A stretch of DNA of 64,000 bases from NCBI RefSeq assembly GCF_001999245.1, contig NZ_CP019630.1, positions 124,001 through 188,000 on the forward strand. The letters run 5' to 3'. Position 1 is the stretch's first letter. Every line of letters starts with the position of its first letter. The notes beneath the pieces were generated by a model. It was not told the origin of the DNA, did not search any database, and was given only the letters and a program-made list of their open reading frames with translations. The position numbers were made by a program, and so were the translations under genes. Source of the DNA: Roseibium algicola (GTDB lineage: Bacteria; Pseudomonadota; Alphaproteobacteria; Rhizobiales; Stappiaceae). This document shows, in pieces, positions 46,407 to 53,481 of the stretch.

Positions 46407-47226
46407 TTCGAATGCCGCCTTCTTTCTCCGCAGGTGCGTGATGATGCTCGCCGGAACAGGAGGAACACAGCGAACCGTCCGCGTGGCGCACCTTTCCATC
46501 CGGCAGATGCACGTGGTCATGGTGATGTTCATAGACGGCAATCGCCGCATTGCGCCGGTTGCCAAACAGCGCATGATACCGGTCGTCACGGCTGACGTCA
46601 GAGGGGGTTCCGCGGCAGCAAACGTGACCATTGAGGCAAATCACCTGATCTGCTGCGGCCATGACGACATGAAGATCGTGAGAGATCATCAGGATGCCGC
46701 AGCCAATCGTGTTGCGGATTTCGGAAATGAGGTCGTAGATCGCGATCTCACCGGCATAATCCACGCCTTGCACCGGTTCGTCCAACACCAGCAGCCCGGG
46801 ATTGCGGGCAATCGCGCGCGCCAGCATGACACGCTGCATTTCACCGCCGGAGAGCGTGCGCATCTGAGAAGTCATCAGCCTTTCAGCGCCGGTGCGCGCC
46901 AGCGCAGCGCGGCATTCGGCATCGGACAAGGGGTTCGTCAGCCGCATGAACCTGGCGACCGTCAGCGGCAACGTCCAGTCGATGGCGAGCTTCTGCGGCA
47001 CGTAGCCAATCTTCAGGCCGGGCTTGCGTTCGGCACGGCCTTCGCTCGGGCTCAGGATACCAAGCGCCATCTTGGCCGTTGTCGACTTGCCGGAACCGTT
47101 GGGCCCGATAAGCGTTACGATTTCACCCGGAGAAACCGATAGATCTACGCCGCGCACCAGCCATTCACCGCCCTTGCGGATGCCTGCGCGGTCAAGCTGA
47201 ACAAGCCTGGTATCCGAATTTGTCAT
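46396..47226 (-). CDS. znuC: Zinc ABC transporter ATP-binding protein ZnuC
   Basis: A 276-residue ATPase. Walker A is GPNGSGKST, the signature LSGGEMQR, Walker B LLVLDEPVQGVD. The C-terminal about 50 residues are unusual: a His-rich stretch (EHHHDHVH), then CSSCSGEHHH, suggesting zinc-responsive binding. The gene is first of znuC-znuB-zur. No znuA-type binding protein gene is in this window. Confidence 0.94.
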   Translation of the reverse strand: MTNSDTRLVQLDRAGIRKGGEWLVRGVDLSVSPGEIVTLIGPNGSGKSTTAKMALGILSPSEGRAERKPGLKIGYVPQKLAIDWTLPLTVARFMRLTNPLSDAECRAALARTGAERLMTSQMRTLSGGEMQRVMLARAIARNPGLLVLDEPVQGVDYAGEIAIYDLISEIRNTIGCGILMISHDLHVVMAAADQVICLNGHVCCRGTPSDVSRDDRYHALFGNRRNAAIAVYEHHHDHVHLPDGKVRHADGSLCSSCSGEHHHAPAEKEGGIRNAG

Positions 47227-47270
47227 AGTCCTGAAAGCCTGTTGCGCTCTTTGGGAACCAACGCCCTGGC

Positions 47271-47292
47271 GTTACGTTATTACGTATGTAGC
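47271..47292 (+). promoter_or_regulatory. Candidate Zur operator upstream of znuC
   Basis: The AT-rich imperfect dyad GTTACGTTATTACGTATG lies about 45 bases upstream of the znuC start. Read on the minus strand it contains CGTAATAACGTAAC, which resembles the alphaproteobacterial Zur core. The assignment rests on position and resemblance only. Confidence 0.35.
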
Positions 47293-47397
47293 GTTCAAGC
47301 CACTTGCTTGCAACTTGTCCCGGTGCTGATTAACACTCAAAGCAACACCGGCGCGCCCGCAAGCGCCCGAATGTGCCAGCAGAACAGGAAGCAAAGC

Positions 47398-48801
47398 ATG
47401 ATTTTCCCTTGTATTTTGTCCGGTGGTGTCGGTTCGCGGCTGTGGCCGCTGTCACGCACCGACCGGCCAAAACAGTTTTTGCCACTGTTTGGCGGGGAAA
47501 GTCTGTTCCAGAAGACCTGCAAGCGCGTCAATCGGCCGGACTTTGCCGCTCCGATCGTGATCGGCAGCAATGCCCACCGGTTTCTGATCGGCGAGCAGCT
47601 CAACGAACTGGGGCTGGAAGCCCAATCGATCCTGCTTGAGCCTGTCGGCCGAAATACAGCGCCCCCTGCCCTGATGGCAGCGTTGATTGCCGCTGAAACC
47701 GACCCGAACTCCCTGATCCTGCTGTTGCCCTCCGACCACCTGATCCGGAAGGAAGATCTTTTCCTGACTGCCGTCCATCAGGCGGAGACAGCCGCTCGCG
47801 CAGGCAAGATCGTGACCTTCGGCATCGAACCCAGCGAAGCCAATACCGGATACGGATACATCAAGGTTGCAAGTGGCAGCGAGCCTGTGCGGCCTGTGGA
47901 AGCCTTTGTCGAGAAGCCTGACCAGGACCGTGCCGATGCCTTCCTGAAAGACGGCAGCTATGTCTGGAATGCCGGCATCTTTCTTTATGCCGCCAACACG
48001 ATGATTGATGCTTTCAAGAAGCACCAGCCGGAGCTTTACGAGACCATCGTCGCCGTCATGAAGACACGGCATGGGGATCTGGATTTTACGCGACTGAACC
48101 AGGAAGCCTTCGAAGCACTGGACAACATTTCCATCGACTACGCCATCATGGAAAAGGCGGACAACGTCGTCTGCGCGCCCGTTGCACCGGAATGGGACGA
48201 CCTGGGTTCCTGGTCGGCGATCTGGACGGTCCTGGACAAGGATGCCCAGGGCAATTCCGGATTGGGCGATGCCCGCTTTCTCGATAGCAACAACTGCCTG
48301 GCCTATGCTGAACGCGGGCTCGTATCCGTTATCGGCCTTGAGGATGTCATGGTGATCGCCACGACCGACAGCGTTCTTGTTGCCCACAAGGACAAGGCGC
48401 AAGACGTCAAGACCGTTGTGGAGCAACTGAAGGCAGAAGGCAGGCATGAGGTGGATCGGCACCCGAGGTCCTACCGTCCCTGGGGCTATACCGAACGCAT
48501 CAACGCCGGCGAGCGTTTTTCCGTTCAGTCGATGATGATCAAGCCGGGCAAGAGGCTCAGCCTGCAAAGCCACCTTCACCGGACGGAGCACTGGGTGGTG
48601 GTGTCCGGTACGCTCGAGATCACGATCAACGGCGAAACGCGCCTGCTCAGCGAAAACCAGTCCGCATATGTGCCGCTTGGAGCGCAGCACACTTTGCATA
48701 ACCCGGGCAAGATTCCGGTGCGGATGATTGAGGTGCAGTCCGGAACCTACTTGCAGGAAGACGATATCCGGCGCCATCCAGAAACATCACAAAAACTCTG
48801 A
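47398..48801 (+). CDS. manC: Mannose-1-phosphate guanylyltransferase / mannose-6-phosphate isomerase
   Basis: A 467-residue bifunctional enzyme making GDP-mannose precursors. The N-terminal nucleotidyltransferase has LSGGVGSRLWPLSR and FVEKP (AFVEKPDQD). The C-terminal cupin-like isomerase domain holds the metal-site residues in RLSLQSHLHRTEHWVVVSGT. GDP-mannose serves surface polysaccharides. The ATG at 47398 starts the family-typical IFPCILSGG; the open region upstream is not conserved. It diverges from znuC across 171 bases. Confidence 0.95.
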   Translation: MIFPCILSGGVGSRLWPLSRTDRPKQFLPLFGGESLFQKTCKRVNRPDFAAPIVIGSNAHRFLIGEQLNELGLEAQSILLEPVGRNTAPPALMAALIAAETDPNSLILLLPSDHLIRKEDLFLTAVHQAETAARAGKIVTFGIEPSEANTGYGYIKVASGSEPVRPVEAFVEKPDQDRADAFLKDGSYVWNAGIFLYAANTMIDAFKKHQPELYETIVAVMKTRHGDLDFTRLNQEAFEALDNISIDYAIMEKADNVVCAPVAPEWDDLGSWSAIWTVLDKDAQGNSGLGDARFLDSNNCLAYAERGLVSVIGLEDVMVIATTDSVLVAHKDKAQDVKTVVEQLKAEGRHEVDRHPRSYRPWGYTERINAGERFSVQSMMIKPGKRLSLQSHLHRTEHWVVVSGTLEITINGETRLLSENQSAYVPLGAQHTLHNPGKIPVRMIEVQSGTYLQEDDIRRHPETSQKL

Positions 48802-48919
48802 CGAGATCGATTTCTCTGTGATGCGTTCTTGCCCTGCCAGATGATTTCCGGCAAGACTTCACGTCAATTCGCGACCATGCCCCAGAGGCCAACGCCACGC
48901 GACGGAGAGGAAAACGCTC

Positions 48920-50122
48920 ATGCATCATGTCTTCATTTGCGATTATGTCCGCACCCCCATCGGACGCTATGGCGGCATGCTGTCCTCTGTCCGCGCTGAC
49001 GATCTAGGTGCAATCCCCATCAGCGCCCTCATGGAGCGCAATCCGGACACGGACTGGGCCGAGGTAGATGACGTCTTTTATGGCTGTGCCAACCAGGCCG
49101 GTGAAGACAATCGAAACGTCGCGCGCATGTCGGCACTGCTGGCGGGCCTGCCGGAGACAGTTCCCGGTCTGACGCTCAACCGGCTTTGTGGTTCGGGAAT
49201 GGACGCCGTTATGACTGCGGCCAGGGCGATCAAGGCCGGCGAAATCGATCTGGCCATCGCTGGCGGCGTTGAAAGCATGTCCCGCGCACCTTTTGTCATG
49301 CCAAAGGCAGACACCGCCTTTTCCCGCTCGGCTGAAATCTTCGACACGACAATCGGCTGGCGCTTCGTCAATCCGCTTCTCAAACGCCAATATGGTATCG
49401 ATTCCATGCCGGAAACGGCGGAAAACGTTGCCGAACAATTCCAGATCTCGCGACAGGACCAGGATGCCTTCGCGCTGCGCAGCCAGCAGCGAGCCTCCGC
49501 CGCTCAGCAATCCGGTCGGTTCGCTGAAGAAATCGTTCCCGTCATGATCCCGCAACGCAAGGGCGACCCTATTCTGGTGGACAAGGACGAACACCCCAGG
49601 AACACAACCCTGGAGGCCCTTTCGGCACTCAAGACGCCGTTCCGTGAAAATGGTTCGGTGACCGCCGGCAACGCGTCCGGTGTCAACGACGGTGCTGCGG
49701 CTTTGCTGATCGCGTCGGAAGCTGCGGTGGCCAAGCACAATCTCACGCCGATCGCCCGCGTCGTCGGTGGAGCCACCGCCGGCGTTCCGCCGCGGATCAT
49801 GGGCATTGGCCCCGCGCCGGCGACGCGCAAGCTCTGCGCGCGCCTCGGAATCGCGCTGCCGGAGTTCGACGTGATCGAACTCAACGAAGCTTTCGCTGCC
49901 CAGGGCATTGCGGTCATGCGAGACCTTGGCCTGCCCGAAGACAGCGAAATCCTCAATCCGAATGGCGGTGCGATTGCACTCGGCCATCCGTTGGGGATGT
50001 CTGGCGCCAGAATCACGGGAACAGCAGCCCTGGAACTGAAAAAACGGGATGGAAACCTGGCGCTTGCCACCATGTGCATCGGTGTCGGCCAGGGTATAGC
50101 GCTGGCTCTGGCATCAGCGTAA
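48920..50122 (+). CDS. pcaF: 3-oxoadipyl-CoA thiolase (PcaF-type)
   Basis: A 400-residue thiolase. The acyl nucleophile is in NRLCGSGMDAV (Cys about residue 90), and the second active residues are in NGGAIALGHPLG and near CIGVGQG. The N-terminal RTPIGRYGGMLSSVRADDLGAIP matches beta-ketoadipyl-CoA thiolases of the protocatechuate branch. No other pca gene is nearby, so the aromatic-degradation role is inferred. The start has a GGAGAGG site. Confidence 0.9.
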   Translation: MHHVFICDYVRTPIGRYGGMLSSVRADDLGAIPISALMERNPDTDWAEVDDVFYGCANQAGEDNRNVARMSALLAGLPETVPGLTLNRLCGSGMDAVMTAARAIKAGEIDLAIAGGVESMSRAPFVMPKADTAFSRSAEIFDTTIGWRFVNPLLKRQYGIDSMPETAENVAEQFQISRQDQDAFALRSQQRASAAQQSGRFAEEIVPVMIPQRKGDPILVDKDEHPRNTTLEALSALKTPFRENGSVTAGNASGVNDGAAALLIASEAAVAKHNLTPIARVVGGATAGVPPRIMGIGPAPATRKLCARLGIALPEFDVIELNEAFAAQGIAVMRDLGLPEDSEILNPNGGAIALGHPLGMSGARITGTAALELKKRDGNLALATMCIGVGQGIALALASA

Positions 50123-50133
50123 GGCGTTTCTGA

Positions 50134-50559
50134 TCAGATCGACAGTTTGGCGTGCCGGTCTTCACCAGTGCGCCAATACCGGCTCGGGCCAGTCCCCACC
50201 GGCACCGGCCGATCTTTTGCGGCAGTTGTTGCTGTCTGAGGAAAAGGCGCTGACTGCACCCTCTTTTCCATCGTGTCGCTGACTTCGCCCAGTTCATCCG
50301 ACAGCCTTTCGAAGAGCAGGCTGGGCATGCGCAGCGTCGCGACATAGTAGGAAATCGCCTCATCTGCCGCTTTTTCCAGGTCCAGTTGACCGATCTCGCG
50401 CAGGGCATTTTCCGCCATCACATGAAGCTCGACCGCGTCTTCGACCAGTGGCTGCGCAACCTCTACCGCCTGGTCGGAATGGCTAGCAACCCAAAAGGCG
50501 ATTGACGCTGAAAGGCTAACAAAAACAAAAACGTGCAAGTTTCTAAAAAGAAATCGCAT
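50134..50559 (-). CDS. Small membrane-anchored protein of unknown function
   Basis: A 141-residue protein. Residues 7-25 are hydrophobic (LHVFVFVSLSASIAFWVAS), consistent with an N-terminal anchor; the rest is helical and charged, with a C-terminal region rich in Pro and Arg. I recognise no family. A candidate CtrA box lies just upstream, at 50578. It converges with pcaF, with 11 bases between the stop codons. Confidence 0.7.
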   Translation of the reverse strand: MRFLFRNLHVFVFVSLSASIAFWVASHSDQAVEVAQPLVEDAVELHVMAENALREIGQLDLEKAADEAISYYVATLRMPSLLFERLSDELGEVSDTMEKRVQSAPFPQTATTAAKDRPVPVGTGPSRYWRTGEDRHAKLSI

Positions 50560-50577
50560 TGCAACCCCAATGAATAA

Positions 50578-50592
50578 TTAACAAAACGTTAA
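50578..50592 (-). promoter_or_regulatory. Candidate CtrA box (TTAA-N7-TTAA) upstream of the small membrane protein
   Basis: TTAACAAAACGTTAA matches the TTAA-N7-TTAA core and lies 19 bases upstream of the ATG at 50559. CtrA control is an inference from the motif. Confidence 0.4.
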
Positions 50593-50836
50593 TCTACCAT
50601 TGGTCGTACAGGGCGCGTGTGAGATCTGCAACCTGTCCTTGCAGTTCTCCCTTTTTTTCGAACGCCATGGTTAACAGCGGTCTGCGCTGTTCGGAGACCT
50701 ACCCTTCTTCGCTTCCCGATCCTGGAACGGACCACTGCGGACGTACTGACAGTCCTTCAGCTACATGACCTGGCCGCCCCTTCCCGGCACCGGAAATGGG
50801 GCACTGTCAGATTTGCCTGTAGGTATTTGCAGGTAC

Positions 50837-50848
50837 GTAAAATTTTAC
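50837..50848 (+). promoter_or_regulatory. Perfect 12-base palindrome GTAAAATTTTAC
   Basis: The dyad is fully symmetric and lies 66 bases before the 49-codon frame, upstream of a possible -10 element. Such a short perfect dyad could bind a dimeric regulator; which one is unknown. Confidence 0.45.
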
Positions 50849-50913
50849 ATGCGGTATTACCGGGACTTTAGATCCTGCGACTGTATAAGCGCGGCATCAA
50901 AACGGAGGACGTC

Positions 50914-51063
50914 ATGATCGAAAGGACCGGTGAGATGAGGCTCTCATCCCTGGGATTGCTGCTACTTTTAGCAGCTGCGGCCATGACCTTGTTTGCTGAT
51001 TTGGGGCCACAGCCCTCGACTTCCGCCAAGGCCAAGTCAGTTTACCAGCAACTCGCTCATTGA
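50914..51063 (+). CDS. Small single-pass membrane peptide, 49 residues
   Basis: ATG-initiated frame of 49 codons with GGAGG nine bases upstream. Residues 9-30 form a leucine/alanine-rich hydrophobic segment (RLSSLGLLLLLAAAAMTLFA), then a short polar tail (DLGPQPSTSAKAKSVYQQLAH). A second start at residue 8 (Met) is possible. It could be a membrane peptide or an exported signal-like peptide. I recognise no family. The palindrome at 50837 upstream supports a real promoter. Confidence 0.5.
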   Translation: MIERTGEMRLSSLGLLLLLAAAAMTLFADLGPQPSTSAKAKSVYQQLAH

Positions 51064-51098
51064 CCGTTTACGCAAGGTGCCGAACTGACCGAGAAGGT

Positions 51099-51485
51099 TC
51101 ACCGGCGCAGATCGTGCCCGCGATTTGCTCTGGCTGGAACCGGCACCGGTTTCATTTGCCCGGTGAAAGATATCGGCAGTCTGCGCCTTGCGGCCCCACC
51201 TCCGCCTTTTCCGCTTCGGCCGGTTTCACCCAACAACATGATGGCTGAGCCCATGACCACGGACCCGAGCGTGATGAACAGGCCGAATGCCAGCATGATG
51301 ACCGGCAGCACCGGGTCCTCTGCCGACATGACAAGCACTCTCAGATTACCGATATTGCCGAGGAAAATGCCGCCGAGCACGAGGCCGGCAATTGCCGTTC
51401 CCGCCAGGCCGTTGACTGCAAGCAGACGAAACAAGGGATCTCTCGGAAGCTTCAAGCGAACCGGCCCCTTCATCGACAATGCCAT
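51099..51485 (-). CDS. Small two-helix membrane protein, function unknown
   Basis: A 128-residue protein with two membrane helices (FRLLAVNGLAGTAIAGLVLGG and VIMLAFGLFITLGSVVMGSAI) separated by a short periplasmic or cytosolic loop (GNIGNLRVLVMSAEDPVL). The C-terminal tail is basic and proline-rich. This plan occurs in conserved hypothetical proteins of Rhizobiales. The ATG at 51485 follows a GAGGAG site, and is preferred over the GTG three codons earlier. Confidence 0.75.
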   Translation of the reverse strand: MALSMKGPVRLKLPRDPLFRLLAVNGLAGTAIAGLVLGGIFLGNIGNLRVLVMSAEDPVLPVIMLAFGLFITLGSVVMGSAIMLLGETGRSGKGGGGAARRRLPISFTGQMKPVPVPARANRGHDLRR

Positions 51486-51671
51486 GGCGCGCACTCCTCG
51501 CTCTGCGATTGCTGTTGCGATGCATGATCAGCCTAGCGCCGATCGATACCTGCCAACAACCTGTCAAATAGACCGATTAAGATCATTTTGAAGATCAGCT
51601 CATAGTTTATTCATCTTCGACGCAAGATTTGTGCAGCGCACTCTTGATTACAAATGCGTGAGCATATATTT

Positions 51672-51687
51672 GTTCGATATATCGAAC
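51672..51687 (+). promoter_or_regulatory. Perfect 16-base palindrome, probable PadR operator
   Basis: GTTCGATATATCGAAC is an uninterrupted perfect dyad 105 bases before the padR start. It is the strongest symmetry in the padR upstream region and is the likely site through which PadR represses padR and the RND genes behind it. Confidence 0.65.
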
Positions 51688-51792
51688 CAACATATGACAC
51701 TTCTTACGATGCCTATAGCGTCATCCGGATCGCAACCGGGCTCGTATGAAGGCCGTCATGCCGGGAGGACGCTCCCAGGCACGGAGTTGTCA

Positions 51793-52350
51793 ATGAGTGT
51801 ACGCAGTCTCTGCCTCGCAATCCTTTCTTTCGGGGATGCCACCGGATACGAAATCCGGAAGGAGTCGACCGAAGGCCGGTTCAGCTATTTCGATGATGCG
51901 AGCTTCGGCTCGATCTATCCGGCGCTGGCGCGTCTGGAATCGGAAGGGCTTGTAACCGTGCGCGAGGAGCCGCAGGCAGGCAAACCTGCCCGCAAGGTCT
52001 ATTCCATCACCGATGCCGGCCGGGAAGACTTCATCCAGTCCCTGTGTGATCCACAGGCGCCGGACACTTTCAAATCACCCTTTCTGCTGATCGCCCTCAA
52101 CGCCGCGCAACTGCCTCCCGAGGTCATCCGCCGCGCGGTCGAACGGCGCAAGGCGCAGGTACACGCTGAGTTGCGCCTGCTGACAGACAACGAAAAAGAC
52201 CAGGAATGTTCGCACCCCGGGTCAAACTGGACCCGTGAATACGGCATTGCCTGCATGAATTTCACCCTCGCCTATCTGGAAGAACATGGCGAGGCACTGA
52301 TCAGGATTGCTGAAGAAGCGGCGCAGCCGGTTGCGGCAGCCGCAGAGTAA
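51793..52350 (+). CDS. PadR-family transcriptional regulator
   Basis: A 185-residue repressor. The N-terminal winged helix (RSLCLAILSFGDATGYEI; FGSIYPALARLESEGLV) is the PadR fold; the remaining helical domain (DFIQSLCDPQAPDTFKSPFLL) mediates dimerisation. It is followed after 27 bases by the RND adaptor and permease genes, which it probably controls, with a palindrome upstream. The ATG at 51793 begins MSVRSLCLAIL; the open frame further upstream lacks family features. Confidence 0.9.
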   Translation: MSVRSLCLAILSFGDATGYEIRKESTEGRFSYFDDASFGSIYPALARLESEGLVTVREEPQAGKPARKVYSITDAGREDFIQSLCDPQAPDTFKSPFLLIALNAAQLPPEVIRRAVERRKAQVHAELRLLTDNEKDQECSHPGSNWTREYGIACMNFTLAYLEEHGEALIRIAEEAAQPVAAAAE

Positions 52351-52377
52351 GCGCAAGACGTTTCGGAGCTTTAGACA

Positions 52378-53481
52378 ATGCGAGTGAAGTTTTCCTACCT
52401 CCTGGCGACCGGCATCGCGGCCGGTATCGGTTTCTGGATGTATAGCGGCACGATGGTGATCGGTGGTGTCGGCGACAGCGAACATGCCACCCCGCCCCCG
52501 GCGCTCAGGGTCAGCCAGGCGTCCACGGAGACCTTCCGTGTTCAGGTGGAACGTCTTGTGGCGCAAGACCGTCGAGCCGTTCTGGAAGTGCGCGGGCGCA
52601 CCGAAGCCGAAGCCACGGTGGCTGTCAGATCCAAGACAACCGATGATGTGGTGGAGCGCCCGGCGCAGGAAGGCGCGCATGTCGCCGCCGGCGATGTGCT
52701 TTGTGTCCTCGACAAGGGATCGAGACAGTCACGCATTCTGGAAGCCAAGGCTGCCCTGGCTCAGGCGCAACTGGACCATGAGGCAGCAACTCAGTTGAAC
52801 AGCAAGGGCTTTACCGCTCAAACCCGTGTGGCTGCCCTGCAGGCCCAGCTCGATGCTGCAAAGGCACGCCTGATAGAGGCCGAGCAGGAGCTGGAACACA
52901 CAGTTATCCGGTCGCCGATTGCCGGCGTCATCCAGAGCCCCATGGCTGAAATCGGCGCACAGCTTGAACAAGGCGGCATCTGCGCGACGGTGGTTGATGC
53001 GGATCCGATGATTGCCATCGGCGAAGTGTCGGAACTGAATATCTCCGAGATCTCGCTGGACATGCCGGCAACGGTCACGCTCGTGACGGGTGAATCGCTC
53101 AACGGCAAGGTGCGTTACATCTCGCCGACGGCAAATCCGGACACGAAAACCTTCCGTATCGAGATCGAGCTTCCCAATCCTGATGGCAAGGCCAGGGACG
53201 GCGTGACGGCAGTCACCAAGCTGGAGCTGGCTGCGGAGAAAGCACATAAGATTTCGCCAGCAATTCTGACGTTGAACGACGCCGGCCAGGTCGGCATTCG
53301 TGCAGTCGATGAAAACAACAAGACTGTCTTCTACCCCGTCAAGGTGCTGGGTGGAGAACAGGACGGAATGTGGATCGGCGGTCTTCCCGACGAAGTCGTC
53401 GCCATCACCGTGGGGCAGGAATACGTCTCGGATGGAGAACTCGTGCAACCGGTCTTTGAGACGGCAGAGGTGAGTCAATGA
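52378..53481 (+). CDS. RND efflux periplasmic adaptor (membrane fusion protein)
   Basis: A 367-residue HlyD/AcrA-type adaptor. An N-terminal membrane anchor or signal (SYLLATGIAAGIGFWMY) is followed by a lipoyl-like hinge (RSKTTDDVVERPAQEGAHVAAGDVLCVLDKG), a coiled-coil hairpin (about 120-180) and the beta-barrel and membrane-proximal domains (IRSPIAGVIQSP). It links the RND pump to an outer-membrane channel; no TolC-type gene is next to it. It overlaps the permease gene by four bases. Confidence 0.93.
   Translation: MRVKFSYLLATGIAAGIGFWMYSGTMVIGGVGDSEHATPPPALRVSQASTETFRVQVERLVAQDRRAVLEVRGRTEAEATVAVRSKTTDDVVERPAQEGAHVAAGDVLCVLDKGSRQSRILEAKAALAQAQLDHEAATQLNSKGFTAQTRVAALQAQLDAAKARLIEAEQELEHTVIRSPIAGVIQSPMAEIGAQLEQGGICATVVDADPMIAIGEVSELNISEISLDMPATVTLVTGESLNGKVRYISPTANPDTKTFRIEIELPNPDGKARDGVTAVTKLELAAEKAHKISPAILTLNDAGQVGIRAVDENNKTVFYPVKVLGGEQDGMWIGGLPDEVVAITVGQEYVSDGELVQPVFETAEVSQ

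Larger units (their letters stand above)
50560..50913. other. 354-base intergenic region with CtrA-like box and GTAAAATTTTAC palindrome
   Basis: No other gene is visible. It separates the divergent small gene at 50559 (minus) from the 49-codon frame at 50914 (plus). It holds a TTAA-N7-TTAA site at 50578, a perfect 12-base palindrome at 50837 and a TATAAG at about 50884 that could serve as a -10 element for the plus-strand gene. Confidence 0.5.

Noticed and set aside
45567..46595. 342-codon plus-strand frame opposite znuB
   Set aside because: Antisense to znuB, very rich in Gln, Asp and Arg from complementary codon bias.
48827..48856. TCTTGCC/GGCAAGA stem between manC and the thiolase gene
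   Set aside because: Only seven pairs with a long loop and no T run; it is too weak to call a terminator.
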